Positions 27,946 through 36,657 of a stretch of DNA of 64,000 nucleotides are shown here, piece by piece. The stretch comes from an uncultured Bryobacteraceae bacterium (GTDB lineage: Bacteria; Acidobacteriota; Terriglobia; Bryobacterales; Bryobacteraceae). Position 1 is the first letter of the stretch, and each line of letters starts with the position of its first letter. Below the pieces are notes generated by a model. The model worked only from the letters and a program-made list of their open reading frames with translations. It was not told where the DNA came from and did no database searches. Location of the stretch: assembly GCA_938003835.1 (NCBI GenBank), contig CALKXJ010000020.1:186001-250000 (forward strand), in the 5' to 3' direction. A program made the position numbers and the translations under genes.

Positions 27946-29688
27946 CTAGATCGCCTCGAGCTCCTCCTCGAGCTGCTGCTTTTGCCAAAGGCCGGCGTAG
28001 AGGCCGCCGCGCGCCAGTAGTTCGGCGTGGCTGCCCTGCTCGGCGATCCGGCCGTCCTCGAGCACGTAAATGCGGTCGGCGTGGCGCACCGTGGAGACCC
28101 GATGCGAGATGAGGATCGTCGTTCGTTCGCGCATGAGCGAGGCGAGCGCGGTGAGAATCCGTTCCTCGGTGAGCGTATCGACGCTCGAGAGCGCATCGTC
28201 GAGAATGAGGATCCGCGGGTCGCGGAGGATGGCCCGGGCGATTGCCACCCGCTGCTTCTGGCCGCCCGAAAGCGTCAGGCCCCGCTCGCCGACCAGCGTC
28301 TCGAAGCCGGCCGGGAACCCGGCGACGTCCTCGGTCAGGCCTGCCACGTCCGCCGCCCAGCGGATCTGCTCCTCGGTCGCGTGGCGGACGCCGAAGGCGA
28401 TATTCTCGGCCAGAGTGGCGCTGAAGAGGAAGGTCTCCTGCGGCACGAAACCGATCTGGCGGCGCAGCTCGCCGAGAGCCAGGCGGCGCACGTCAACGCC
28501 GTCGACGAGGACACTTCCGCGTGTCGGATCGATCAATCGCGGGATCAGTTGAACCAGCGTGCTCTTGCCGCTGCCGGTGTGGCCGACGATCGCCACCGTC
28601 GAACCGGCGGGCACCCGCAGATCGACGCCGTCGAGGGCAGCCGTGCCGCCGAAGCGTACATGTATGCCTGAGAGCTCGATCTCTCCGCGGATGTCCCCAT
28701 TCAGGCGGACCGGCTGCGGAGGATCGGCGATCGCCGGCCGGGCATTTAAGATCTCGTTGATTCGTTTGAGAGAGGCCCCACCCCGCTGCACGAGATTCGC
28801 CACCCAGCCCATGGCGATCATCGGCCAGATGAGCATGCCGAGAAAGACGTTGAACATCAGGAAGCTGCCGAGCGTCAGCTCGCCGGCGAGCAAACGGTAG
28901 CCGCCGTACCAGAGCACGATGAGAAACGACAGGCTGGTCAGCCCCTGAAGCAGCGGTCCGAAGAGCGCCGACAGGCGCGCCAGCGAGAGGTTCTGGGAGA
29001 CGTAGTTCCGGCTGAGCGATTCGAAGAGCTGCTTTTCGGCGTCTTCCTGGACATAGGCGCGCACGATGCGCACGCCGGCGATACTTTCCTGCACCCGGCT
29101 GCTGATGTCGGAGAACAGCTCCTGGATCCGGCGAAACCGCTCGTGGATGTAACGGCCGAAAACGAGCACTGCCAGCGTGACCAGCGGGGCGGGGGCCAGG
29201 GCGGCAAGCGTCAGCCGCCAGTCGACCGAGAACATGATCGCGATGGCGAGCGTGGCCGTCGCCAGCGTGTCGGAGGTGTACATAATGCCCGGCCCGGCCA
29301 TGGCGCGGACGGCGTTCAGGTCGTTGGTAGCTCGCGCCATGATGTCGCCCGTGCGATAGCGCGAGTAGAAATCCGGCGACTGGCGCACCAGACTGGCGAA
29401 CAGATCGTTGCGGAGGTCGTACTCGACGTCGCGGGAGACCCCGATCAGCAGTACGCGCATGGCGTACTGGAAAATACCTTTGAGAGCCGTCAGCCCGATG
29501 AGCGCCGTCGTGGACCACAACGCCAGCCGCAGGCTGAAGTGGTGCGTGAGCGAGTCCACCGTTTCGCGAATGATGAGGGGAACCGCGGCGCCAGCGAGAT
29601 TCCGCGCCAGCAGGGCGCCGGCGCCCAAACCAAGATTGCGCCGGTAGCGCCTCAAATAAGGCCAGAGAGTACGGATTGTCTCCCTCAT
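27946..29688 (-). CDS. MsbA-like ABC exporter (fused permease-ATPase)
   Basis: A 580-residue half-transporter with six predicted membrane helices (about 20-320) and a C-terminal ATPase. The nucleotide-binding site has Walker A VGHTGSGKST, Q-loop FVPQETFLF, signature LSGGQKQRVAIARA, Walker B ILILDDALSSVD and switch His in ILISHRVSTV. The Walker B is followed by Asp (DDAL) instead of the usual catalytic Glu, a known variation in one site of heterodimeric exporters. Such proteins export lipids or drugs. Its placement at the end of the lpxC and CDP-alcohol phosphatidyltransferase run suggests lipid A or lipid export, but a heterodimer partner may be needed and is not visible here. Confidence 0.92.
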   Translation of the reverse strand: MRETIRTLWPYLRRYRRNLGLGAGALLARNLAGAAVPLIIRETVDSLTHHFSLRLALWSTTALIGLTALKGIFQYAMRVLLIGVSRDVEYDLRNDLFASLVRQSPDFYSRYRTGDIMARATNDLNAVRAMAGPGIMYTSDTLATATLAIAIMFSVDWRLTLAALAPAPLVTLAVLVFGRYIHERFRRIQELFSDISSRVQESIAGVRIVRAYVQEDAEKQLFESLSRNYVSQNLSLARLSALFGPLLQGLTSLSFLIVLWYGGYRLLAGELTLGSFLMFNVFLGMLIWPMIAMGWVANLVQRGGASLKRINEILNARPAIADPPQPVRLNGDIRGEIELSGIHVRFGGTAALDGVDLRVPAGSTVAIVGHTGSGKSTLVQLIPRLIDPTRGSVLVDGVDVRRLALGELRRQIGFVPQETFLFSATLAENIAFGVRHATEEQIRWAADVAGLTEDVAGFPAGFETLVGERGLTLSGGQKQRVAIARAILRDPRILILDDALSSVDTLTEERILTALASLMRERTTILISHRVSTVRHADRIYVLEDGRIAEQGSHAELLARGGLYAGLWQKQQLEEELEAI

Positions 29689-29783
29689 TGTTTTGACGCC
29701 GGTGATTCCTGGCCGCTGCCCGGGTCCCGGTGAGCGAGGCTCGTGAACAAGGCTCGCAGGCGCGCTCCGCGCGGCGGCACCGG

Positions 29784-30350
29784 CTATTTTTTCTCCTCGC
29801 CGGAGCTCGCCGAATCGAGATGCCCCACGGTCTTCAACAGATGATAGAGCCTTTCGACTTCGGCCTCGTCCTCTTCGCGCAGCAGGCGGTAACGCGGCGA
29901 AGGCAGGCGGCGGCGCTCGCGGCCCGGCGGGAGCGCCTCTCCCCAGAACTGCTTGTAAGGGATGCCGTCGATGAGCGCCTCCGTGGCATGGCGTCGCAGT
30001 TGCCTCAGGAGGCTGTTGGCCGAATCGAGGTCGCCAGGGTAAATCAGCAAGACGCGGCTATCGTCGGCGAGTGTGAGGTTCACCACCAGCGGCGAGACCC
30101 ACCCCGTGCGGTCCACCCGCCGGATGTCCAGCCAGTGAATGCGCTGCTTGCCGATGCGCATGTACGCCTCTCCGAGCTCGATCGCCGGGCGAGTGGCCAG
30201 CCAGGCCAGCACCGCTCCGCTGAAGAGAAACAGGGCCGCCGGGATGGCGGCCGGCGCCCAATGGGTGGCGTACCAGCCCGAGAACAGGGCCAGGGCGAAG
30301 GCGACGGCAGCGCCCGCCAGGTAGGTGCGCGACGCACAGTAGCGAGTCAT
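29784..30350 (-). CDS. small membrane protein, PH-like, unknown function
   Basis: A 188-residue protein with two close N-terminal membrane helices (about 10-28 and 33-52) and a cytoplasmic beta-strand-rich part (GEAYMRIGKQRIHWLDIRRVD, then NLTLADDSRVLLIYPGDL) that looks like a bacterial PH-type domain. The C-terminus is charged and helical (RLLREEDEAEVERLYHLLK). I recognise no family name. The ATG at 30350 is chosen because GGGAGG precedes it by 3-4 nt and the first helix begins there; the same frame is open further upstream inside the neighbouring gene, which is antisense-free noise. It sits between a phospholipid synthase-like gene and an MsbA-like exporter and may help in lipid or LPS transport, by position only. 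Confidence 0.72.
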   Translation of the reverse strand: MTRYCASRTYLAGAAVAFALALFSGWYATHWAPAAIPAALFLFSGAVLAWLATRPAIELGEAYMRIGKQRIHWLDIRRVDRTGWVSPLVVNLTLADDSRVLLIYPGDLDSANSLLRQLRRHATEALIDGIPYKQFWGEALPPGRERRRLPSPRYRLLREEDEAEVERLYHLLKTVGHLDSASSGEEKK

Positions 30351-30369
30351 CGGCCTCCCACTACTCAGA

Positions 30370-30966
30370 CTACTCCCCGAGGGCGCGCTCGTCAATTCCC
30401 TCTGCCCCGCCCCTCCAGCGCCGCGCCGCCAGCCAGCCGTAGTGGCAACCGCTCCAGAGGGTCGCCGCTCCGGCCACGAACAGCAAGGCGGCGGCAGGCA
30501 GGCGCACCCAGGCCCAGCCTGTCGCTTGCAGGACAAGCAACGTGGTGACGGTGACGACGTGGATCGTGGTTGCGACTTTCCCCCAGACCGAGGGGCGGAA
30601 CTCGCCCGCGCGCCTGGCGGCCGCGAGCAGGCCCGCGCCCAGCAGGATGAGAACGTCACGGGCGATCACCAGGGCCACCAGCCACCAGGGCGCCACGCCG
30701 CGGGCGGCCAGCGCCAGATAAACGGCCACGAGAAAGATCTTGTCCGTGACCGGATCGAGCACGGCGCCGAAGCGCGACACCGCGCCCCAGCGGCGCGCCA
30801 GAAGCCCGTCGATGCCATCGCTTGCGCCGGCCAGCAGAAACACGGCCAGCGCGACACGATCGCGTCCGCCGAGTACGGCGAGCACCACCACCGGCGTCAA
30901 GAGCAGCCGCAAAGCGGTGAGCGCCGTCGGCACGCTACGCCGCAGTCTTCCGGCAAAGTGGAGCAA
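30370..30966 (-). CDS. CDP-alcohol phosphatidyltransferase (PgsA-like)
   Basis: A 198-residue membrane enzyme with about five or six helices. The family signature DGxxAR-x8-GxxxDxxxD is complete: DGLLARRWGAVSRFG followed by AVLDPVTD (residues about 54-76). Members transfer a phosphatidyl group from CDP-diacylglycerol to an alcohol, commonly glycerol-3-phosphate or inositol; the specific acceptor cannot be told from the motif. It lies downstream of lpxC (56 nt) and 19 nt upstream of the small PH-like protein gene, all minus, in a probable envelope-lipid operon. Confidence 0.9.
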   Translation of the reverse strand: MLHFAGRLRRSVPTALTALRLLLTPVVVLAVLGGRDRVALAVFLLAGASDGIDGLLARRWGAVSRFGAVLDPVTDKIFLVAVYLALAARGVAPWWLVALVIARDVLILLGAGLLAAARRAGEFRPSVWGKVATTIHVVTVTTLLVLQATGWAWVRLPAAALLFVAGAATLWSGCHYGWLAARRWRGGAEGIDERALGE

Positions 30967-31022
30967 AGCGCCAGCTTAACAAAGAGGCACGCAGCCGGCG
31001 CGGGCGAGAGCACCGGCTTCGG

Positions 31023-31922
31023 TTAGGGCACACCCGCGGCGATCGGCACGGGCTCGACGGCGTCCCAACTGAGGAGCTCGTACAGCGACGGATCCGAGAT
31101 GAGGCGCGAGACCAGGGCAAAGTGCATGGCATGACCGGCGCGCTCGGCCACGACATGCCCGAGCAGGGGGCGGCCCAGAAGGGCCAGATCGCCGATGAGA
31201 TCGAGCGCCTTGTGGCGGCAACACTCGTCCGGGAACCGCAGCCCCTCAGGGTTCATCACGCCCGAGGCGTCGAAACAGACCGCGTTGGCCAGGTTCGCCC
31301 CGCGAATCAGGCCCATATCGCGCATCTTGTCCAACTCGTGAGCGAAGCCGAAGGTCCGCGCCGGGGCGATCTCGCGCGCATAGGTCTCGGGCGTAACCTC
31401 GAGCTCCAGCCGCTGCCGCCCCACCATGGGATGGTCGAAGAAGACGTCACAGCTCAACAGGAACCGGTCCGCCGGCAGAATGGAAACCCGCTTGCCCGGA
31501 GCCTCCACCGTCACGGGACGCCGCACGCGCAGGTAGCGGCGGCGGCGGCGCAAGCGCCGGATACCGGCCGCCTCGAGCAGCTCGATGAACGGCCGGCCGC
31601 TGCCATCCAGAATCGGCACCTCGAGGTTGTCCAGGCGCACATAGGCGTTGTCGATGCCCATGCTGTAAAGCACGCTGAGAAGATGCTCGGTGGTGGAAAC
31701 GAGCACCCCCTGCCGCATCAGGCTGGTGGCGTAGCTTACCCGCGTGACGTACTTCCAGCTTGCCGGAACCTCGAAATCCTCGAGGTCAGTTCTCACGAAG
31801 ACGATACCCGTGCCGGCGGGCGCCGGAAGGAGCTCCATGCGGACGGCTACGCCGTGATGCAGACCCACTCCGGCTGTCGAGACTGGCCGCTCAATTGTGG
31901 TTTCGAAGTTCAAATCGCTCAC
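31023..31922 (-). CDS. lpxC: UDP-3-O-acyl-N-acetylglucosamine deacetylase LpxC
   Basis: A zinc deacetylase of 299 residues, normal length, catalysing the committed step of lipid A synthesis. Zinc ligands are H80 (STTEHLLS), H237 and D241 (RHKALDLIGD), and the catalytic base/acid region has H264 (AGHAMHF). The duplicated fold is visible from the motifs LDGSGRPF and RTFGFAHEL. The gene begins with GTG (31922). Presence of lpxC and of fused LptFG supports an outer membrane with LPS. It heads the run lpxC, CDP-alcohol phosphatidyltransferase, PH-like protein, ABC exporter. Divergent to polA with a short AT-richer spacer (31923-32096). Confidence 0.96.
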   Translation of the reverse strand: MSDLNFETTIERPVSTAGVGLHHGVAVRMELLPAPAGTGIVFVRTDLEDFEVPASWKYVTRVSYATSLMRQGVLVSTTEHLLSVLYSMGIDNAYVRLDNLEVPILDGSGRPFIELLEAAGIRRLRRRRRYLRVRRPVTVEAPGKRVSILPADRFLLSCDVFFDHPMVGRQRLELEVTPETYAREIAPARTFGFAHELDKMRDMGLIRGANLANAVCFDASGVMNPEGLRFPDECCRHKALDLIGDLALLGRPLLGHVVAERAGHAMHFALVSRLISDPSLYELLSWDAVEPVPIAAGVP

Positions 31923-32096
31923 CGGCTAGTACGGGTTCCGGCAAAGTCCTAGCACGCCGAGGGCCGATTAGTAAGTTATCGAAATATCGCCGTTTATTAT
32001 CGGGCGACCGTGGCGGATCTGCAACAGTGGGCCTTGTGCGTTGTGGCCGAATCGCGCCACCGCTGGCCGCCGACCGCCGGCGCTATGATGAGAGCC

Positions 32097-34676
32097 ATGC
32101 GGCGGCCCACCCTTTTCCTCATAGACACCTTTGGATTTATCTTCCGGGCTTACCACGCCCGCGCCCGCACGGGCGCGCCCCCCATGCGCACCAAGGACGG
32201 CCTGCCCACCGAGGCCGTCTTCATCTTCACCAACATGCTCCGCAAACTGCTGGCGAACTACCAGCCCGACTACATCGCCGCCGTCTATGAGAGCGCCGAA
32301 CCCACCTTTCGCGAGCAACAGTTCGCCGAATATAAGGCCAACCGCCCGGAGCCGCCGCCGGATCTGGCTGAGCAGCTTCCCTGGGTGCGCCGGCTGCTCG
32401 AAGCCATGCGAATTCCGATCCTCGAGTTTCCCGGCTACGAGGCCGACGACGTCATCGGCTCGCTCGCCCGCAAGGCAGAGGCCGAGGGGCTTCAGGTCGT
32501 CATCGTTTCAAGCGATAAAGACATGCTCCAACTGGTGGACGACCACGTCGCGATGCTCAATCCGGCCAAGGACGACGCCTGGTACGACGTGGCCCGGACG
32601 AAAGAGTTCCTGGGCGTCGAGCCGGCTCGGGTTCCAGATCTGCTGGCGCTCAAGGGCGATGCCATCGACAACATCCCCGGCGCCCCGGGCATCGGCGAGA
32701 AAGGCGCCATCAGCCTGATCGAGCAGTTCGGCTCGGTGGAGGCGGCGCTCGAGCGGGCCTCTGAGGTGACGCGCAAGACCTACCGCGAGAGCCTGCTGAA
32801 TTACCGCGACCAGATCCTGATGAGCAAGCAGTTGGCGACGATCGACACCTCGGCGCCGGTGCCGCTGGAGCTCGAGCGGCTCGAGGCGCGGGAGCCGGAC
32901 CGGGCGGCGCTCGAGGAGCTGTTCCGGCGGCTGGAGTTTTATAGCCTCCTGAAAGACCTCGCCCCGACGCAGGAAGCGCAACCGGTGGCCGCGGATTATG
33001 CCCGGCTCGACACGCCCGATGCCGTACGGGCGTTCCTGGACTCGCTGGGCGGCGCGGCCCGCGTCGCCGTCGCCCTCGAGGCGCCGGGAACCGGCGCCTT
33101 GTCGCAGACGGCAGTGGGACTGGCCGCGGAGGCCGGCCGGGCGCGATCTGTCGGCGAGGAGCACCTCGGCCTGCTGCGCGGGCTGCTCGAGGACGACTCC
33201 CGGGCCAAAGCCGCCCTGGACGTCAAGGCGACGCTGCTCGGACTGTGGCGGCTCGGGATCCGCGCGGCCGGTTTCCGCGACGATCCCACGCTTTACGCCT
33301 TCCTGCTCGAGGCCGATCCGGCGAGCGCCGCGCCGGAGGCGCTGGTGGAGCGGCGCCTGGGGCGCAAACCGGAGGGATCGGTCGAGGCCTGGGCCGACTA
33401 CGCGCTCCGGCTCAGCGAGCTGCTGGCGCCCGAGGTCGACGCCCGCGGCCTGCGGCGCATCTATGAAGAAATCGACCTGCCGCTGGCACCCGTGCTCGCC
33501 CGAATGGAGCAGGCCGGCATCCGCATCGAGCCGGAGGCGCTGGCCCGGCTGTCGGAGTATCTGGAGGCCGAAAGCGGGCGGCTGGCGGCGCGGATTCATG
33601 AGCTGGCGGGCAAGCCGTTCAACATCAACTCGCCGCAACAGCTTGCGCAGGTTCTCTTCGAGGAGCTCCAGCTGCCTGCCCCCACCCGCTACGGCAAGAA
33701 AAAGGTTCACTCTACGGCGGCCGACGTGCTCGAGACGCTCGCCGCCGAACACGAGATCGCGCGGCTGGTGCTCGACTACCGCCAACTGGTGAAGCTTAAG
33801 GGCACCTATGTGGATGCGCTGCCGGCACTGATCAACCCGTCCACGGGCCGGCTTCACACCACCTTCAATCAGACCGGCGCCACCACCGGCCGGCTTTCTT
33901 CATCCAACCCCAACCTGCAAAACATCCCCATCCGCACCGAGCTCGGCCGCCAGATCCGCGCCGCGTTCGTGCCCGAGCTCGGCTGGAGGCTCGTCGTGGC
34001 CGATTACTCGCAACTCGAGCTGCGCCTGCTCGCTCACTTCTCGCGCGATCCGGGACTGGTGGATGCCTTCCGGCGCGGCGAGGACATACACGCGCGCACG
34101 GCGGCGGAGGTGTTCGGCGTCCCGCTCATGTTCGTCACCCCGGAGCAGCGGCGGGCGGCCAAGGCGGTCAACTTCGGCATCGTCTACGGGCAGACGCCGT
34201 TCGGTCTGGCGGCCCAGCTCGGAATTTCGCGCGAGGAGGCGGCGCGCTACATCGAGAGCTACTTTGCGCGCTACCCCGGGGTGAAACGGTTTGTCGAGGA
34301 GTCCATCGAGAAGGTCCGCCAGACCGGCATCACGCGCACGCTGTTCGGCCGCGAACGTCCCATTCCCGACATCCACAGCTCGAATCCCAACGCCCGCGCC
34401 TTCGCCGAGCGCACCGCCATCAACACGCCGCTTCAGGGCACCGCCGCCGACCTGATCAAGCTGGCCATGATCCGCATCGACCGGGAGCTCGCCGAACAGC
34501 GGCTGCGCGCGCGGATGCTGCTTCAGGTGCACGATGAGCTGGTCTTCGAGGCGCCGCCCGAGGAGACCGAGCCTCTGGCGCAGATGGTGAAGTCACGGAT
34601 GGAGAGCGTCTACGCGCTCGAGGTGCCGCTGGTGGCCGATATCGGCATCGGGGACAACTGGCGCGACGCCAAGTAA
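32097..34676 (+). CDS. polA: DNA polymerase I, proofreading domain inactive
   Basis: A replication and repair polymerase of 859 residues. The 5'-nuclease domain (about 1-290) has GYEADDVIGSLA and IVSSDKDMLQLV. The next segment (about 300-460) occupies the place of the 3'-5' exonuclease but lacks the metal-binding DxE: it reads VAVALEAPGTGALS where FDTETT-like sequence is expected, so proofreading is probably lost, as in several other bacteria. The polymerase domain has motif A VADYSQLELRLLAH, motif B RRAAKAVNFGIVYG and motif C LQVHDELVFEAP. I use ATG 32097, where MRRPTLFLIDTFGFIFRAY begins at the normal family N-terminus; upstream in-frame ATGs at 32085 and 32088 are possible. It ends 8 nt before the convergent aminotransferase. 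Confidence 0.95.
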   Translation: MRRPTLFLIDTFGFIFRAYHARARTGAPPMRTKDGLPTEAVFIFTNMLRKLLANYQPDYIAAVYESAEPTFREQQFAEYKANRPEPPPDLAEQLPWVRRLLEAMRIPILEFPGYEADDVIGSLARKAEAEGLQVVIVSSDKDMLQLVDDHVAMLNPAKDDAWYDVARTKEFLGVEPARVPDLLALKGDAIDNIPGAPGIGEKGAISLIEQFGSVEAALERASEVTRKTYRESLLNYRDQILMSKQLATIDTSAPVPLELERLEAREPDRAALEELFRRLEFYSLLKDLAPTQEAQPVAADYARLDTPDAVRAFLDSLGGAARVAVALEAPGTGALSQTAVGLAAEAGRARSVGEEHLGLLRGLLEDDSRAKAALDVKATLLGLWRLGIRAAGFRDDPTLYAFLLEADPASAAPEALVERRLGRKPEGSVEAWADYALRLSELLAPEVDARGLRRIYEEIDLPLAPVLARMEQAGIRIEPEALARLSEYLEAESGRLAARIHELAGKPFNINSPQQLAQVLFEELQLPAPTRYGKKKVHSTAADVLETLAAEHEIARLVLDYRQLVKLKGTYVDALPALINPSTGRLHTTFNQTGATTGRLSSSNPNLQNIPIRTELGRQIRAAFVPELGWRLVVADYSQLELRLLAHFSRDPGLVDAFRRGEDIHARTAAEVFGVPLMFVTPEQRRAAKAVNFGIVYGQTPFGLAAQLGISREEAARYIESYFARYPGVKRFVEESIEKVRQTGITRTLFGRERPIPDIHSSNPNARAFAERTAINTPLQGTAADLIKLAMIRIDRELAEQRLRARMLLQVHDELVFEAPPEETEPLAQMVKSRMESVYALEVPLVADIGIGDNWRDAK

Positions 34677-34684
34677 CGCCCACA

Positions 34685-35896
34685 CTAGCGCGCCTGGCCG
34701 GCCAGCGACGGCGCCGTCTTGAGAAACTGCTTGACCGAGCGCATCGCCTGCCGCGTCCGGTGCTCGTTCTCGATCAGGGCAAATCGCACGTAACCTTCGC
34801 CCATCGGCCCGAAGCCGATGCCCGGCGAGACGGCCGTGAGCGCCTTCTCGAGCAGGAGCTTGGAGAACTCGAGCGAGCCCATCTCGCGGAACGGCTCCGG
34901 AATCGGCGCCCAGAGAAACATGGTGGCTTTCGGCGGCTCCACCGGCCAGCCCGCCGCGCACAAGCCGGCCACCAGGACGTCGCGGCGCCGCTGATAGATG
35001 GCGCAGATGCGCCTGGTGTCCTCCTCGCAATCGCGCAGCGCGATGATGGCGGCGATCTGGATCGGCTGGAAGATGCCGTAGTCGAGGTAGCTCTTGATGC
35101 GCGCCAGAGCGGCGATCATCTTCGGATTGCCGAGACAGAAGCCGACGCGCCAGCCCGCCATGTTGTAGCTCTTGGTCATCGAGAAGATCTCGACGCCGAC
35201 CTCCTTGGCGCCTTCCACCTGGAGCAGGCTGGGCGCCCGGTAGCCGTCGAAGCAGATATCGGCGTAGGCGAAATCGTGCACCACCATGGAGCCGTAGTGG
35301 CTCGCCAGCCGCACGATCTCCTTGAAGAAATCGAGATCGACGCAGTGCGTGGTGGGATTGTGCGGGAACGAAATCAGAATCATCCGCGGGGGCACGAGCG
35401 AAGTCCTGTACAGATGCTCGAGGTTGTCGAGGAAGGTGGCCGGATTCGGCATCTCGAGCATCGTGGCGTGCCCCTCGGCCATGATGACCCCGTACTGGTG
35501 GATCGGGTAGGCAGGGTTTGGCGAGACGACCTCGTCGCCGGGGCCGATGACCGCAAACAGCAGGTGGGCGAGAGCGTCCTTGGCGCCGATGGTGACGATC
35601 GCCTCCTTGTCCGGATCGAGATCGACGCCGTAGTTGCGCTTGTAGCGCTTGACGATCTCCAGGCGCAGGTTGGGGATGCCGCGCGAGATCGAATAGCGGT
35701 GGTTGCGCGGGTTCTGCGCCGCCTCGATCAGCTTGTCGACCACCGGCGCCGGCGTCGGCCCGTCCGGATTGCCCATGCCGAAATCGACGACATCGAGCTG
35801 CGCGGCCCGCAGCCGGGCCTTCATTTCGTTGACCACCGCAAACACGTAGGGCGGCAGCTTGCGGATGCGATAAAACTCGCCGGAATCAAGCCCCAT
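34685..35896 (-). CDS. alaC: AlaC-type aspartate/alanine aminotransferase
   Basis: A PLP enzyme of 403 residues, fold-type I, class I aminotransferase. The N-terminus EFYRIRKLPPYVFAVVNEMK and VDFGMGNPDGPTP match AlaC (YfdZ), which makes alanine from pyruvate and glutamate and is also close to LL-diaminopimelate aminotransferase. The PLP lysine lies in FSMTKSYNMAGWRVGF. ATG 35896 begins the family-typical MGLDSGEF; the same frame is open upstream into the next gene but is not homologous. It is the last gene of the six-gene minus-strand run from hom. Alanine or diaminopimelate synthesis would match the aspartate-family enzyme hom in the same run. Confidence 0.92.
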   Translation of the reverse strand: MGLDSGEFYRIRKLPPYVFAVVNEMKARLRAAQLDVVDFGMGNPDGPTPAPVVDKLIEAAQNPRNHRYSISRGIPNLRLEIVKRYKRNYGVDLDPDKEAIVTIGAKDALAHLLFAVIGPGDEVVSPNPAYPIHQYGVIMAEGHATMLEMPNPATFLDNLEHLYRTSLVPPRMILISFPHNPTTHCVDLDFFKEIVRLASHYGSMVVHDFAYADICFDGYRAPSLLQVEGAKEVGVEIFSMTKSYNMAGWRVGFCLGNPKMIAALARIKSYLDYGIFQPIQIAAIIALRDCEEDTRRICAIYQRRRDVLVAGLCAAGWPVEPPKATMFLWAPIPEPFREMGSLEFSKLLLEKALTAVSPGIGFGPMGEGYVRFALIENEHRTRQAMRSVKQFLKTAPSLAGQAR

Positions 35897-35943
35897 GCAA
35901 ACTATTGTATTGCGCCGGTCTTTACGCCCACTGGAGGCGCCTG

Positions 35944-36657
35944 CTAGCTCTTCGGCCGGAGATGATGCGACGGGGTGAAGCGCTTGATCTTGATGTTGCG
36001 GAATTCGGCCGGAACGCCCTCGGACTGGAGGCAGATGTAGCCGACCCGGGGATCGGCATTCGCTCCCAGGCCCACCAGCACCCCGTTGAGCACCGTCGCC
36101 ACGCGTCCTTCCTCGGAGTAGACCTCGTAGGTGTTCCACTCTCCGGGAGGCCGCGCCGCGGCGTGGATCATCTCGCCGCCGTCAAGGGTGGCGCCCTGAA
36201 TGGGGAAGATGCGGCCCATGTGCGCCTGGTAGAGCTGGCACTCCACGCCTTTGGGCCAGACGGCGTCGCGCTGAACATAAATGAGCACGCCGCTGTTGCC
36301 GGCCTGCGCGAAACGCACCTCGACGTGAAAGACGAAATTGTCGTAAACGTCTTCCGTGCGCACGTAGCCGTTGGGCGTTCCGGTGGTCTTGAGCAGGCCC
36401 CCCTCGACGTAAAAGGTGGACTGCTGGCCCGCCTCCGAGGGCTGGTAGCGGCGCACCTTACCCTCCGGCGCGCTCAGGACCGTGATCCAGCCGGTAAAGT
36501 CCTTGCCGTTGAACAGTGGGATCCAGCCCTCCTCGTAGGTGGTGGCGGGATCGCGATAGTCGCCGGAGCGCTGCCCGAGAAGCCCGCCAGCGACGGCGAG
36601 CGCGACGAGAACCGCCGCGAGAACGACTTTTACAGATCGACCTCGAACTCTTTCCAT
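35944..36657 (-). CDS. secreted DUF1080 protein (LamG/3-keto-disaccharide hydrolase-like)
   Basis: A 237-residue protein with a signal anchor (about 10-27) and one DUF1080 jelly-roll: WIPLFNGKDFTGWI, GSGVLIY-like NSGVLIYVQ, EVYSEEGRVATVLNGVLV and GYICLQSEGVPAEFRNIKIK. DUF1080 domains are concanavalin-like; some members were reported as 3-keto-disaccharide hydrolases, others are only presumed to bind or cleave glycans. It overlaps the upstream Gfo/Idh/MocA gene by 28 nt, a tight link that often appears between these two families in Acidobacteria and Planctomycetes and suggests a shared sugar pathway. Confidence 0.9.
   Translation of the reverse strand: MERVRGRSVKVVLAAVLVALAVAGGLLGQRSGDYRDPATTYEEGWIPLFNGKDFTGWITVLSAPEGKVRRYQPSEAGQQSTFYVEGGLLKTTGTPNGYVRTEDVYDNFVFHVEVRFAQAGNSGVLIYVQRDAVWPKGVECQLYQAHMGRIFPIQGATLDGGEMIHAAARPPGEWNTYEVYSEEGRVATVLNGVLVGLGANADPRVGYICLQSEGVPAEFRNIKIKRFTPSHHLRPKS

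Noticed and set aside
35897-36139. N-terminal extension of the AlaC gene
   Set aside because: The frame is open, but it lies inside the DUF1080 gene, has shadow composition, and the family starts at the ATG 35896.
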